A stretch of DNA of 64,000 nt from Methylobacterium gregans (GCF_022179245.1 NZ_BPQM01000084.1:1-64000); one strand, 5' to 3'; positions 44,028 to 53,975 are shown, numbered from the stretch's first letter. The notes: generated from the sequence alone by a model not told the origin. A program made the numbers and translations.

Positions 44028-44381
44028 ATGACCGAAGACCTTGCGCCCTCCCGGCGTCCCACCGCGCGCGGCCTGTCGTTCCGCCGCCGCAGCCGGATCG
44101 TGCCCGGTCCGCTGCGGCCTGCGCAGATGCGCGTGGGCAGCGGCGTGGCGGCCGGCATGCTCACCGGCGCCCTGCTCGGTCTCGCCTTCCTGGCAGCCTT
44201 CACGCTTCCGTTCGTGCGCCTCGGCGGTTCCGCCGGCGATGCTGAGCCACGGCCCGCCCGCGCGGCCGTCCGGACCTCCGCGGCCCAGGCGGACCGGGGC
44301 CCGGAGGCGGGTATGGCCGCGCCGGAGCGCACCGCCGTCCGCGAGGTGCCGGACGGTCCCGCGGGCGGGAGACGGAATTAG
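44028..44381 (+). CDS. Small membrane protein, unknown
   Basis: 117 residues from the ATG at 44028. A basic N-terminus (SRRPTARGLSFRRRSRIV), one membrane helix (VAAGMLTGALLGLAFLAAFTL) and a hydrophilic, Ala/Arg-rich tail. An upstream in-frame ATG at 43884 overlaps the pgl stop (ATGA), and would extend the protein by 48 poorly conserved-looking residues. No family recognised. Existence is supported mainly by the helix and positive-inside pattern. Confidence 0.45.
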   Translation: MTEDLAPSRRPTARGLSFRRRSRIVPGPLRPAQMRVGSGVAAGMLTGALLGLAFLAAFTLPFVRLGGSAGDAEPRPARAAVRTSAAQADRGPEAGMAAPERTAVREVPDGPAGGRRN

Positions 44382-44477
44382 TAATCTCTTCGGCATTGCC
44401 GAGAGCCGCCCTGGATAGATTCGGGAACACCCCTGGGAAAACTCCGACGGGATGCGATAGGTATTTCATCCAGCCGC

Positions 44478-45581
44478 GTGCCTGGAACGGCAGATTCGGC
44501 ACCTCCACTCAACCGTCGGTCCCCGGCTCCGGGCATGCTCCTCCTTCTCACCGACCGGCCCGACCGCACCGTAGCCCTGGCGCAGCTTCTCGAGCAGATC
44601 GCGCCCTGCCGGGTCTCGACGGTGCAGGGGCGCTTTCCGGGGCGCATCGAGGGTGCCCTCGGCCTCGTCGCGGATGTCGACCTGCTCCAGCCGGAAGCCG
44701 CGCGCAGCCTGCGCACCCTGCGGGGCGCGGCCGGCGGCGCGCGCACGCCCCTGATCTGCCTGATGCGCAGCATGGGCGAGCGCAGCCTCGCCGAGGCGCG
44801 CAGCCAGGGGGCCGAGCTCTGCCTGCCCGGCGACACCCCGATCCGCACCGTGGCGCAGGCGGTGCTCGCGCATCTGCGCCCGGCCTCGACCGGGATCGAG
44901 GCGGTCGTGGCCCGCGGGGCCGCCGAGACCGGCACGGTCATCACCGGCCTGCTCGACGCCGCGCGCAACGGGGAGCTGGTCCGCGCCGAGGCGATCGACG
45001 CGGGCCTGACGCCGGTGCTCACCGCGGTCGAGACCGGCGGTCTGGACCGCTGGCTCGCCACCGTGCGCAGCTACGACGACGCCACCTACCAGCACTGCCT
45101 GCTGGTGACCGGGCTCGCCGCGACCTTCGCCATCGACCTCGGCTTCTCCGAGCGCGACCGGCAGCAGATCGTGCGCGCCGCCTTGGTCCACGACGTCGGC
45201 AAGGCGCGCATCCCGCTGGACGTCCTGAACAAGCCCGGCCGGCTCGACCCGGCCGAGCAGGCCGTGATGCGTTCCCACGCCGCGGTCGGGCACCGCATCC
45301 TCGTAGAAGCGGGCGGCTTCGATGACCTGACCCTCGACGTCGTGCGCCACCACCACGAGGTGCTCGACGGTTCGGGCTACCCGGACGGCCTTGCGGGCAG
45401 CGCCATCAGTGACCCCGTCCGGCTGGTGACGATCTGCGACATCTACGCCGCCCTCGTGGAGAGCCGGCCCTACCGCGCGCCGATGCCGAGCGGTGAGGCC
45501 GTCGACGTGCTGCTCGGCATGGCGGGCAAGCTCGACATGGTGCTGGTGCACGCCTTCGCCCGCAGCGTGTCCGGGACCTGA
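44478..45581 (+). CDS. HD-GYP domain protein (cyclic-di-GMP phosphodiesterase type)
   Basis: 367 residues from GTG at 44478; an ATG at 44535 is an alternative. The first ~135 residues look like a degenerate receiver (LLLLTDRPDRTVALAQLLEQ; TPLICLMR). The HD-GYP domain follows, with HDVGK at 238-242, a conserved RSHAAVGHRIL, HHHEVLDGSGYPDGL at 291-305 and DIYAALVESRPYR. Metal-binding and GYP residues are intact, so activity on cyclic-di-GMP is plausible. Single gene. Confidence 0.93.
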   Translation: MPGTADSAPPLNRRSPAPGMLLLLTDRPDRTVALAQLLEQIAPCRVSTVQGRFPGRIEGALGLVADVDLLQPEAARSLRTLRGAAGGARTPLICLMRSMGERSLAEARSQGAELCLPGDTPIRTVAQAVLAHLRPASTGIEAVVARGAAETGTVITGLLDAARNGELVRAEAIDAGLTPVLTAVETGGLDRWLATVRSYDDATYQHCLLVTGLAATFAIDLGFSERDRQQIVRAALVHDVGKARIPLDVLNKPGRLDPAEQAVMRSHAAVGHRILVEAGGFDDLTLDVVRHHHEVLDGSGYPDGLAGSAISDPVRLVTICDIYAALVESRPYRAPMPSGEAVDVLLGMAGKLDMVLVHAFARSVSGT

Positions 45582-45846
45582 ACGGCACCGCGTCGGCCGC
45601 TTTGTCCAGTCACCTTCGCGTCGGGCTCGCGGAGGCAGGTGATCACGATCGATTGATCACCGCGCTCGAGCGTGACAATTTGATGATTATGGGTTGTATA
45701 TATTTCCAAATGCACCTCCCGGTTGGCGTCTTTGTGGCCGGAGCCGAAGTTCAATTAGAGATTTCCTTACTCTCTTTGCTCATGTTCTGGGGATGCGCGA
45801 CCGATGCCCGTGTCGCCGATCCACCGAATATGAGGTTACCGCTCCG
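45582..45846. promoter_or_regulatory. Upstream region of the CHASE3 chemoreceptor
   Basis: 265 bases, AT-richer than its surroundings between 45660 and 45790. A possible sigma-70 pair is GTGACA and TGTATA, 17 bases apart, near 45672-45700. No RNA gene or ORF is convincing. Confidence 0.45.
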
Positions 45847-47535
45847 ATGCGCGCTTTCGCTCGGCTTCGATTGGTCACGAAACTGGCCGCCGTCTTCTCA
45901 ATCTTGATTCTCGCTGCGCTCGGCTCCGCCGCGGTCACGTGGCGCGGCGTGGCGTCCATGCGGGACGCCGGTGACTGGAACGAGCACACGCACCGCGTGC
46001 TCGAGCAGGCTCAGAACCTGGCCGCCGCCATGGTCAACCAGGAGACCGGCCTGCGCGGCTACCTGCTCTCCGCCGACCAGCAGTTCCTGGAACCCTACCG
46101 GACCGGTGTCAGGAGCTACGCCGAGGCCTCCGCTCAGATCCGCAAGCTGACCGCGGACAATCCGCAGCAGCAGCGGCGCATCGACCAGATCGACGGGCTG
46201 GCGCGGGAGTGGCGGGAGCAGATCGCCGAGCGGGCCATCACCCTGATGCGCGATCCGGAGACCCGCGCCCAGGCGCGGCAGATCGAGATCTCCGGTCAGG
46301 GCAAGGTCCCCATGGACGCGTTGCGCGCCCGGGTCGCCGAGATCGACGCGGCCGAGCGCGCCCTGCTGGAAGGGCGGGTCGCGACGGCCGCCGCGGCCTC
46401 GTCGGAGACGCGCACCGCCGTCCTGGCCGGCCTGCTGGCGATGATCGGCGCGGCCCTCCTCGGCATCTTCCTGCTCAACCGCACCGTGTCCGGCCCGCTC
46501 CGCACGATGACCGGCCTGATGGGGCGTCTGGCCGGCGGCGATGCGACAACCGAGGTGAGCTACCGCGAGCGGGAGGACGAGATCGGCGCGATCGCGGGCG
46601 CCGTGCAGGTCTTCAAGGAGAACCTGATCCGCACCCGCCAGCTCGAGGAGGAGACCGCCCTCGCCCGCGCCTCGGCGGAGGAGCAGCGCAAGGCCGGCAT
46701 GCGCCAGATGGCGGACGGATTCGAGCGGGCGGTCGGGGGCATCATGGCGACCGTCACGTCGGCGGCGACCGAGCTGCAGGCCACCGCCCGCAGCATGTCG
46801 GGCACGGCGGATGCCGCCGCCGGCCAGTCGAGCGCCGTGGCGGCCGCGGCCGAGGAGGCGGCCTCGAACGTGGCCACGGTGGCGGCGGCGGCCGAGGAGC
46901 TCGGCTCCTCGGTCCAGGAGATCGGCCGGCAGGTGGCGGGCTCGGCGAGCCTGGCCCAGACGGCCGTGGCCGAGGCCGACAGCACGGCCGAGCTGGTGCA
47001 GGCGCTGAGCGGCGCGGCGGCGCGGATCGGCGACGTGGTGGCGCTGATCTCGCAGATCGCGAACCAGACGAACCTTCTAGCGCTCAACGCCACGATCGAG
47101 GCGGCGCGCGCGGGCGAGGCGGGCCGGGGCTTCGCGGTGGTGGCCGCCGAGGTGAAGGAGCTCGCCAACCAGACCGCCCGGGCGACCGAGGAGATCGGGC
47201 GCCAGATCGGCCAGATCCAGGGATCGACCGGTCAGGCAGTGACGGCGATCGGCAGCATCACCGAGCGGATCCGGGATCTGAGCGGCGTCGCCAACGCGAT
47301 CGCGGCGGCGGTGGAGGAGCAGACGGCCGCGACGCAGGAGATCGTGCGCAACGTCTCCCAGGCGGCGGCCGGCACGAGCGAGGTCACCACGAACGTCGCG
47401 GGCGTCGCCGGCTCCGCGACCGAGACCGGTGCCGCCGCGACCCAGGTCCTGACCTCGGCCACCGAGCTCTCGCGCCAGTCCGAGCACCTGAGCCTGGAGG
47501 TCGGGCGCTTCCTCGCCACCGTGCGGGCTGCGTGA
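45847..47535 (+). CDS. Methyl-accepting chemotaxis protein with CHASE3 sensor
   Basis: 562 residues from the ATG at 45847. TM1 ([20 protein letters not shown]) is followed by a CHASE3-type periplasmic domain with the diagnostic [23 protein letters not shown]2 ([20 protein letters not shown]), HAMP, and an MA domain with the tip [22 protein letters not shown]-terminus [15 protein letters not shown]. Ligand unknown. The signalling half is strikingly like that of the receptor at 6908-8614 at the DNA level. Confidence 0.95.
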   Translation: MRAFARLRLVTKLAAVFSILILAALGSAAVTWRGVASMRDAGDWNEHTHRVLEQAQNLAAAMVNQETGLRGYLLSADQQFLEPYRTGVRSYAEASAQIRKLTADNPQQQRRIDQIDGLAREWREQIAERAITLMRDPETRAQARQIEISGQGKVPMDALRARVAEIDAAERALLEGRVATAAAASSETRTAVLAGLLAMIGAALLGIFLLNRTVSGPLRTMTGLMGRLAGGDATTEVSYREREDEIGAIAGAVQVFKENLIRTRQLEEETALARASAEEQRKAGMRQMADGFERAVGGIMATVTSAATELQATARSMSGTADAAAGQSSAVAAAAEEAASNVATVAAAAEELGSSVQEIGRQVAGSASLAQTAVAEADSTAELVQALSGAAARIGDVVALISQIANQTNLLALNATIEAARAGEAGRGFAVVAAEVKELANQTARATEEIGRQIGQIQGSTGQAVTAIGSITERIRDLSGVANAIAAAVEEQTAATQEIVRNVSQAAAGTSEVTTNVAGVAGSATETGAAATQVLTSATELSRQSEHLSLEVGRFLATVRAA

Positions 47536-47973
47536 GCCAAGCGGGCGCGGGCTCGCGCCCACGCCCGACCACACCGGTGATGGCGGTTCCGGATGATCGC
47601 CTCGGTGTCGTCTCCGCGTCATCCCGGGGCCGCGAAGCGGAGCCCGGGATCAAGAACACCGAAGCGGCGGGACGATGAACGGCGGTTGTTCATGGATTCC
47701 GGGCTCGCCTTCGGCGCCCCGGAATGACGGCGCGGCGGGCCGGACCGAGCTATTCAAACGGACACGGTATGAGAGGTCGGCCCCGGGCGGGCCGACGCCT
47801 CTCAAACGGCGGATTCTTCTCCGACGCGGCACCGGCCTCCGCCCTGCCCTCCTTCGGGGACATCTGTCCTCCGCAGCGGGCTGGAGCGGGAGGGTCGAAA
47901 CCGGACGGCGTCATCCGGCGGATTGTACGGCGAAGGGCCCGCCGCGTCGTCCGCCGGGCCCGCTCCCCACCGC
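47536..47973. other. Convergent intergenic region with repeat
   Basis: 438 bases between the chemoreceptor and dCTP deaminase genes. Holds repeat copy 2 (47617-47732); the rest shows no credible ORF or RNA. Confidence 0.6.
47617..47732. repeat. Dispersed palindromic repeat, copy 2
   Basis: 116 bases, same design as 26848-26966: ends CGTCATCCCGGGGCCGCG and CGCCCCGGAATGACGGCG, shared internal CACCGAAGCG and CATGGATTCCGGGCTC. The middle diverges. It lies in a convergent gap. Confidence 0.8.
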
Positions 47974-49095
47974 TCAGGCGAAGTGCTTGGACAGCTTGAG
48001 GCCCTGCGCCTGATAGTTCGAGCCGGCGCCAGCCGCGCCGTAGAGGGTCCGGGGCAGCGCCGCCATCCGCTCGTAGACGAGGCGGCCGACGATCTGCCCA
48101 TCCTCCAGCAGGAACGGTACGTCGCGCGAGCGCACCTCCAGCACGGCCCGGGCGCCGCTGCCGCCCGCCCCCGCATGGCCGAAGCCCGGATCGAAGAAGC
48201 CGGCGTAGTGCACCCGGAACTCGCCGACCAGCGGATCGAACGGCACCATCTCGGCGGCGTGGTCGGGCGGGACCTGCACCGCCTCCTTCGAGGCCAGGAT
48301 GTAGAACTGGCCGGGATCGAGGATCAGGGTGCCGGAGCCGTCGGCGGCGAGCGGTTCCCAGAAGTCGCCGACCCGATGGCGGCCGGGCGCGTCGACGTCG
48401 ACGAGGCCGGTATGGCGCTTGGCCCGGTAGCCGATCAGCCCGTCGAAGCCCGCGAGATCGACCGAGACCGCGACCCCGCCCTGGAACGAGGGCTCGGCCA
48501 CGTTGACGAGGGGCGAGCGGGCATGGAGCGCGGCGAGCTCCGCCTCGCGCAGGCGCGGGTCGCCCCGGCGGAAGCGGATCTGCGACAGGCGCGAGCCGGT
48601 GCGCACGAGGACCGGGAAGGTGCGCGGCGAGATCTCGGCGTAGAGAGGGCCGGCATAGCCCGGCTCGACCTGATCGAAGGCGGCGGCCCGGTCGGTGATG
48701 ACGCGGGTGAAGACGTCGATGCGCCCGGTCGAGCTCTTTGGGTTGGCGGAGGCGGCGAGGTCCCCCGGCAGCGCGAGGCTCTCCTGGAGCTCAGCGATGT
48801 AGACGCAGCCGGTCTCCAGCACGGCGCCCTCGCTGAGGTCGATCTCGTGCAGCGAGAGCGCCGCGACGCAGGTGGAGACGGCGCGCTCCCGGCCCGGCAG
48901 GAAGCTCGTCCGCACGCGGAAGACGCGGCGCCCGAGCCGCAGGTCGAGGCTCGCGGGCTGGATCTGGTCCGGCGCGAAGGGCATCGCGGAGCGGATCGAC
49001 CCGGCCTCGGCGAGCGCCGCGATGTCCTCGGCCGGCAGGATGCCGTCGCGGGCCGGCCCGCGGGCCTCGGGGTCCCGCGTCGTGCTGGTGTCCAT
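47974..49095 (-). CDS. dcd: dCTP deaminase, long alphaproteobacterial form
   Basis: 373 residues, about twice the length of E. coli Dcd, with two dUTPase-like folds in tandem. Visible motifs: IQPASLDLRLGRRVFRVR, ANPKSSTGRIDVFTRVI, PLYAEISPRTFPVLV, and in the second half LDPGQFYILASKEAVQVP and VHYAGFFDPGFG. It converts dCTP to dUTP for thymidylate synthesis. Long two-fold forms are known in alphaproteobacteria. Single gene. Confidence 0.9.
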   Translation of the reverse strand: MDTSTTRDPEARGPARDGILPAEDIAALAEAGSIRSAMPFAPDQIQPASLDLRLGRRVFRVRTSFLPGRERAVSTCVAALSLHEIDLSEGAVLETGCVYIAELQESLALPGDLAASANPKSSTGRIDVFTRVITDRAAAFDQVEPGYAGPLYAEISPRTFPVLVRTGSRLSQIRFRRGDPRLREAELAALHARSPLVNVAEPSFQGGVAVSVDLAGFDGLIGYRAKRHTGLVDVDAPGRHRVGDFWEPLAADGSGTLILDPGQFYILASKEAVQVPPDHAAEMVPFDPLVGEFRVHYAGFFDPGFGHAGAGGSGARAVLEVRSRDVPFLLEDGQIVGRLVYERMAALPRTLYGAAGAGSNYQAQGLKLSKHFA

Positions 49096-49297
49096 GGCGC
49101 GTGGGATCCCGTGCGAAAAGGTCCTTGTCCCCGAGGGCGCCTAAGATGCCGTAAAAGGCAAGGGCTTGAAAAGTCCGGCCCTCGGGCGCCCCGGAGCCGA
49201 GGCGGGGCGCCGGACACCTGCCCGACGCCCCGCTCTGCCGCCGATGGCGGAATGCTCCCGGCGAGCCCGGACGGCCCGAAGGGCGGCTCAGTGCCGC

Positions 49298-49501
49298 TCA
49301 GTGCTTGCCGGTGAACTTGTCGGCGAGCTTCCCGGCGCCGTCCTTGACGTCGCCCACCGTCTTCTGCGCCTCGCCCTTCAGCTCCTGCGCCTTGCCCTCG
49401 GCCACGAGCTTGTCATTGCCGGTCGCCTTGCCGACGCCCTGCTTGACGTTGCCGGCCACCTCGTTGGCCAGGCCCTTCAGCTTGTCCGTGGTGCTGCTCA
49501 T
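49298..49501 (-). CDS. CsbD family stress protein
   Basis: 67 residues: [20 protein letters not shown], then [20 protein letters not shown], the CsbD signature. CsbD proteins are small, helical, often under general-stress sigma control; biochemical role unknown. GAGAGGAG lies ten bases before the ATG. Third gene of a leftward cluster with a membrane protein and a second CsbD-like protein. Confidence 0.92.
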   Translation of the reverse strand: MSSTTDKLKGLANEVAGNVKQGVGKATGNDKLVAEGKAQELKGEAQKTVGDVKDGAGKLADKFTGKH

Positions 49502-49602
49502 CGCGTGCTCTCCTCTCGAAGGTTGCTGTCGAAGGTTGCGGGTCACCGGCCGCGCCGGTCGTGGGCGGCCCCCGCAGTCGCGTGGGGACCGATCGGGGAT
49601 GC

Positions 49603-50514
49603 TCAGATCCGACGGGCGTCGTAGGTGCCGAGCAGGGTGACGGGCTTCGGGGCGGCGAGGCGGCCGCCGAAGAAGGCCGCGAGCGCGCCGAGGATCAGGG
49701 CGAGCGCGGCGTAGAAGGCGCCCTGGGTCGCCGCAGACTTGGTCGCGACCGCGGCGGCCTCGGCCTTCTGCTTGGCGGTGGCGACCGCCTGCTCGTACTG
49801 CTTCTGGTAGTCGTCGATCTGCGCCTTGGCCTGATCGGGCGAGATGCCCTGGGCCTTTGCGAGCGCGTCGGCGGCCCGGGTCTTGGCCTGCTCCTTCTGA
49901 GCCGGGTCGCCGGTCAGCACGGCGCGCACGGCCGCCACCGCCGCGTCGCGGGCGGCCTGCGGATCCTGGCCGGCGGCCTGCTCGCGCACCTTCTGCTCGA
50001 TGCCGTCGAGCGGGTTGGAGATCTTCGAGAGCGAGGGCGCCGCTGCCTGGGCCGCCGTCTGGATCGTGCCGCCCACGAGGTTGCCCGCCCCGCCCAGCGC
50101 GCCCGAGACTGTGCTCAGCGTGCCGCCGACGAGGCCGGTGGCGGCCGAGGTCAGCAGGTAGAGCACGACGAGCGTGGTCACCGCCCAGGAGACGAGGCCG
50201 TGGAGCGCGGCCGCGCCCGGCAGGGTCTTGCCGGAGAGCCGGCCCGCGATGGCGCCGCCCGCGAGCGATGCGACGATGCCCGAGCCGACGAACCAGAGGC
50301 CGGCGCCGAGCGAGACGGTCGAGGCGGCCGGGTTGTCGGCGGCGTTGGTGCCGACCGAGGCGAGGCCCACGCCGACGCCCACGAGGTTGATGATCACCTG
50401 GGCCACCAGCGCGGTGACCGCGCCCGCGAAGATGGCGCCCCAGGAGACTTCGTTGAGAAGGATGGCGCGGGTGTCGCCTGCGGCGACGGGGGAAACGCTG
50501 GACGTCGTGCTCAC
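49603..50514 (-). CDS. PhnA-like multi-helix membrane protein
   Basis: 303 residues. Three N-terminal helices ([59 protein letters not shown]), a central amphipathic coiled-coil-like region ([36 protein letters not shown]) and a C-terminal helix ([20 protein letters not shown]). Similar proteins in Methylobacterium are named PhnA-like or hypothetical; no proven function. Between two CsbD-type genes, with gaps of 101 and 41 bases; probably stress-linked. Confidence 0.8.
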   Translation of the reverse strand: MSTTSSVSPVAAGDTRAILLNEVSWGAIFAGAVTALVAQVIINLVGVGVGLASVGTNAADNPAASTVSLGAGLWFVGSGIVASLAGGAIAGRLSGKTLPGAAALHGLVSWAVTTLVVLYLLTSAATGLVGGTLSTVSGALGGAGNLVGGTIQTAAQAAAPSLSKISNPLDGIEQKVREQAAGQDPQAARDAAVAAVRAVLTGDPAQKEQAKTRAADALAKAQGISPDQAKAQIDDYQKQYEQAVATAKQKAEAAAVATKSAATQGAFYAALALILGALAAFFGGRLAAPKPVTLLGTYDARRI

Positions 50515-50555
50515 GCGGTTACTCCGGTCTTTGAATCGGGCGATGGAAGGGGGCG

Positions 50556-50885
50556 TCAGAGCTTGCTGACGAGAAGGCCGAGGCCGAAGCCGACGAGGCC
50601 TGCCACGAGGAGCGAGGCGTGCGGCCAGGCGGCGGACTGGTCGTGTCCCTCCCGCAGGTAGCGGCGGCCCTGGTCGTAGACGTCCTCGGCGACGTCGTAG
50701 GCCTCGTCGGCGGCGTGACGCACGGCATCCTTGGCCTGGCCGTAGAGGTTCTCGGCCTGACCGGCCGCCTCGCGGACGCGGCCCTCGGCCGAGTCGCGGT
50801 GCGAGCCGGTGAGGTCGCCGACCGCGCCCTGAACCTTGCCGCCGATCTCCCGGGCGGCACCCGTGACCCTGTCGATGTCGACCAT
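50556..50885 (-). CDS. CsbD-like protein with C-terminal membrane anchor
   Basis: 109 residues. The N-terminus has a CsbD-type segment (ITGAAREIGGKVQGAVGDL-like; DSAEGRVREAAGQAENLYGQ), followed by helices with DAVRHAADEAYDVAEDVYDQ and a final membrane helix (ASLLVAGLVGFGLGLLVSKL). Looks like ElaB/CsbD-type tail-anchored stress proteins. First gene of the leftward cluster. Confidence 0.85.
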   Translation of the reverse strand: MVDIDRVTGAAREIGGKVQGAVGDLTGSHRDSAEGRVREAAGQAENLYGQAKDAVRHAADEAYDVAEDVYDQGRRYLREGHDQSAAWPHASLLVAGLVGFGLGLLVSKL

Positions 50886-51106
50886 GTGCTTCTCCTGTCG
50901 TGTGCCGGGCTCGCCGCGAGGACAGCCCCGGATGATCTCGCCGCGGTCTTTCGGGCGAGGTGGATGGCGGCCCCGTCTATCGGGGCCTCGCCTTGCTCGG
51001 CCGAAGCCGAGATCCCGTGTTCGGTCCCGGCCGCGACGTCCCGCTCCGGAAAACGCTGCACCGGCCGGCAGATGTGCGCCGTCGAGCCCGGTTCAATGAT
51101 GCGGAC

Positions 51107-51116
51107 ATACTGGTAT
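51107..51116. promoter_or_regulatory. Palindrome ATACTGGTAT upstream of the CsbD cluster
   Basis: Ten-base near-palindrome within CATACTGGTATG. It differs by one base from ATACCGGTAT at 52684-52693. The two sites bracket the PAS-LuxR gene and this one lies 222 bases before the CsbD-like gene start. Candidate regulator binding site. Confidence 0.45.
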
Positions 51117-51124
51117 GCCGGACA

Positions 51125-52633
51125 TCAACTGCTACTCGCCTGATACGGAAAGCCGTTCTCGCGTCCCCAGACGACAGCTTCCGTGCGCTTGTGGATGCCG
51201 AGTTTGCGGTAGAGGGCGGCGCCGTGGTTGCGCACCGTGTTGCGCGAGAGCCCGAGCTTCCGCGCGATGGCGTCGTCGTCGAGGCCTGAGCAGATCAGGT
51301 TCAGGATCTGGCGCTCGCGCACCGTGAGGTTCGGCGCCGATGCGTCGGCGCCGTCGCGGCCCGGGCGGCGCAGGTTCGCCAGCTTCTCGATCAGGCCGCG
51401 GCTGAACCACGAGGTGTCGGCCATCACGGTCTCGATGGCGTCGAACAGCTCGCGCTCCGTCTGTTTGCGCTCGCTGATGTCCTGCAGCACGAGCAGCACG
51501 AAGGCGTCGTCGTTGATCGTCACCCGCTCGGCGGAGACCAGGCAGTCGAGGTTCGCCCCATCGCCGTGGCGCAGGCAGACCTCGACCCCGAGCACGTAGG
51601 CGTCCCGGGCAAGGGCCGCCTCGAAGGTCAGGCGCTGCTTGTCCGTCACCCAGAGCCCGACCTCTGCGAGCGAGCGCCCGACGATTCCGTCCTCGCCCAG
51701 GCCGAAGACGCGGGTGAAGGCCTCGTTGATGCCGGTGACCTGGAAGTCTTGCGCCCGCGCCAGCAGGGTCGGCACGGGGGTGAGCCGAAAGGCCTTGGCG
51801 AAGCGCTCCTCGCTCTGGCGCAAAGCCGTCTCGGCCTTCCGGCGCAGCTCGAGATCGGCGAAGGTGAAGAGCATGCAGGGCTCGTCGCCCATCGCGATGG
51901 GCTGGCCCGCAACGATCACGAAGCGGCTGCCCCCGTCCGGCAGGTCCAGGCAGGCCTCCATCTGCGGGATGGTGCCGCCCTGGTGAAGGCGCGAGACCGC
52001 GAGGTCGCGGTTGCGCGCCCCCGACAGCACGTCGACCTCGTAGACGCTGCGGCCGATCACGGCGTCCCGGGTGTGGCCGGTCATCTCCAGGAAACCGTGA
52101 TTGACCTTGACGTGGCGCAGGTCGGAGAGCCGCGTGATCACGGCGGGCGCCGGGTTGGCGTTGAAGGTCCGCTCGAAGCGCTCCTCGGCCTCGAACTGGT
52201 CGGAGACGTCCTTCAGGATGAGCGCGAGGCAGCTCGGATTGCCCTGGTGATCCGTCGCGACCAGGCTTCGGAGCGAGTGGACGAACGCGACCTCCGGCTT
52301 GTCGGGGCGCGTCACCTCCACGACGACGTCGTGGAAGCGCTCGCCGGCCACGACCCGCTCGATCGGGTAGGCCTCGGGCGTGCGGTTGTTGCGGTAGCGC
52401 AGGCAGAAGCGCTCGCGGTAGGCATCGACGGTGGGACCGAGCTCGTCGATCGACCCGGCCCCGTGCATGGCGAGCGCGGCAACGTTGGCGTAGGCGATGG
52501 TCTGGTCGGGCTCGACCAGGATCACGCCCTCGCTCAGGCCGGCGATGATCTGCCGGAGCTCATGCCTGTCGACCCCCGCCGTCACGGTCCGCAACACCCT
52601 CTGGTTCCCGCCGCCGGTCTGGCAGCGGGGCAC
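51125..52633 (-). CDS. PAS-domain LuxR-type transcriptional regulator
   Basis: 502 residues from a GTG at 52633. Three PAS-type segments are visible (about 15-130, 150-265 and 270-395: LRQIIAGLSEGVILVEPDQT; RTFNANPAPAVITRLSDLRH; FAKAFRLTPVPTLLARAQDF), then a LuxR HTH at ~435-500 (LTVRERQILNLICSGLDDDA; RKLGLSRNTVRNHGAALYRK). No receiver domain, so the PAS domains are the likely sensors. Cytoplasmic. The downstream genes on this strand are the stress cluster, 240 bases away. Confidence 0.88.
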   Translation of the reverse strand: MPRCQTGGGNQRVLRTVTAGVDRHELRQIIAGLSEGVILVEPDQTIAYANVAALAMHGAGSIDELGPTVDAYRERFCLRYRNNRTPEAYPIERVVAGERFHDVVVEVTRPDKPEVAFVHSLRSLVATDHQGNPSCLALILKDVSDQFEAEERFERTFNANPAPAVITRLSDLRHVKVNHGFLEMTGHTRDAVIGRSVYEVDVLSGARNRDLAVSRLHQGGTIPQMEACLDLPDGGSRFVIVAGQPIAMGDEPCMLFTFADLELRRKAETALRQSEERFAKAFRLTPVPTLLARAQDFQVTGINEAFTRVFGLGEDGIVGRSLAEVGLWVTDKQRLTFEAALARDAYVLGVEVCLRHGDGANLDCLVSAERVTINDDAFVLLVLQDISERKQTERELFDAIETVMADTSWFSRGLIEKLANLRRPGRDGADASAPNLTVRERQILNLICSGLDDDAIARKLGLSRNTVRNHGAALYRKLGIHKRTEAVVWGRENGFPYQASSS

Positions 52634-53102
52634 AAACGGATTGCGCGCAAACGGGTTCCGGGTCGGGCGTCACTTTTATTGGTATACCGGTATCACCGGA
52701 ACAATCGTGATCGATCAGCGGCCAGTCGTCATCCGGTCTGGAGGCCGCGCCGCGGCGGCCGCACACGTTCGAGCCGTCGCGAAGAAGATGCCGTCGTCGT
52801 ACCGAAGGGCTCTGTATTCGGGAGAGGGGCCCTGGCAGGCCGGGCCGGGCGCTCGGGCGAGTCGGCTTCGTGCGTAATACTTGCAGAAGTTGTATTTATT
52901 GCTCAATTTCTCGCTCTGGGCGAGTTCGCGGGCGGGCTGGCGGAGCCGGATGTCGAGGCGCGGCCATCACGCTGCGTCGGCGCCGCGACCATCCAGCACA
53001 ACCCGCACGTCGGTCCGGCACTGATGGCGTCATCGCGGCTGTGCGCGCGTGACGTGCGGGCGACCGGGCCTCCGCGGCCATCGGCATCCTCCGGCCCGAC
53101 GC
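52634..53102. other. Intergenic region upstream of the PAS-LuxR gene
   Basis: 469 bases between the PAS-LuxR start and the SDR stop. Contains the 52684-52693 palindrome and an AT-rich patch (52870-52915, TTGTATTTATTGCTC). No credible ORF. Confidence 0.6.
52684..52693. promoter_or_regulatory. Palindrome ATACCGGTAT upstream of the PAS-LuxR gene
   Basis: Perfect ten-base palindrome inside GGTATACCGGTATCACC, 51 bases before the GTG at 52633. A one-base variant lies just beyond the gene's stop. Suits autoregulation. Confidence 0.5.
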
Positions 53103-53873
53103 CTAGGACTGCGCCTCCCGCGCCTTGCGGGCGGCCTCGTTGAGACTCGTCAAAGCCGCGTCGAAGCGGTGTTCCGCCTCGGCGTTACGCTGGAAGGCGA
53201 CGCGCTCCACCAGGATCTCGCGCGGGGTCGGCTGCACCCGGAACAGCGCCATCACCTCGTCGATGAAGGCGGCGAGCGGCATATAGCCCTCGCGGGTCGC
53301 CTGGCCCGGCGTCAGCTCCGTCTGGACCGCGGGTGGCACCAGCTCGATCACCTCGACCTTGCCCGCGAGGACCTCCCGCAGGGCGAGCGTGTAGCTGTGG
53401 ATGGCCGCCTTCGTCGCGCTGTAGGTCGGCGTCGCCGTCAGCGGAACGAAGGCGAGGCCCGAGGAGACGTTGATGAGGGCCGCGTCGGGCTGCCCCGCCA
53501 GATGCTCGACCAGCGCGTCGGTCAGCCGGATCGGGCCGAGCAGGTTGGTCGTGACCGTGGCCTCGGCGTCCGAGAGGTCGCGCGCCCGGTCGAGCGCCTC
53601 GAAGCGCATGATGCCGGCGTTGTTGATCAGCACGTTGAGGGACGGGTGCTCGGCGATGATCCGTCGCGCGAACGCGGCGATGTCCCCGCCATCCGCGATG
53701 TCGAGCGGCATCGCGTGCATCCGCGGCCGGCCTGCGGCGACCGCTTCCAGCGCGTCCATGCGGCGGCCGGCGACGATGACGGTGTTGCCGAGATCGTGGA
53801 AGCGGTGCGCGAGGGCCTCCCCGATGCCCGAGCCCCCGCCGGTGATGAGGATGGTGTTGCCTGAGGTTTTCAT
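53103..53873 (-). CDS. SDR family oxidoreductase (DltE-like)
   Basis: 256 residues from the ATG at 53873. Classical short-chain dehydrogenase: TGGGSGIGEALAHRF cofactor motif near residue 12, NNAGIMRF, catalytic Ser (INVSSGLAF) and YSATKAAIHSYTLAL (Tyr-x3-Lys). Arginines after the second strand (VAGRRMDAL) favour NADP. Close to proteins annotated DltE by similarity. Substrate unknown. Divergent from an HxlR regulator, the usual pairing for stress or aldehyde-responsive SDRs. Confidence 0.93.
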   Translation of the reverse strand: MKTSGNTILITGGGSGIGEALAHRFHDLGNTVIVAGRRMDALEAVAAGRPRMHAMPLDIADGGDIAAFARRIIAEHPSLNVLINNAGIMRFEALDRARDLSDAEATVTTNLLGPIRLTDALVEHLAGQPDAALINVSSGLAFVPLTATPTYSATKAAIHSYTLALREVLAGKVEVIELVPPAVQTELTPGQATREGYMPLAAFIDEVMALFRVQPTPREILVERVAFQRNAEAEHRFDAALTSLNEAARKAREAQS

Positions 53874-53975
53874 GGCGGCGCCCTTCGTCGGTGTCGCCCA
53901 CGAGGGTATGGAGGACGCTCTCCGTGCTGAAGTAGGCACCCAAAAGATTTATACGGACCCGAAGGAGAGTGTCGA
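53874..53975. promoter_or_regulatory. Divergent promoter region SDR / HxlR
   Basis: 102 bases shared by two divergent genes. AT-richer core near 53930-53955 (AAAAGATTTATACGGAC). HxlR regulators normally bind such spacers. Confidence 0.5.

Noticed and set aside
49502-51130. EcfG-type promoters upstream of the CsbD cluster
   Set aside because: No GGAAC-N16/17-CGTT on the minus strand in these gaps.
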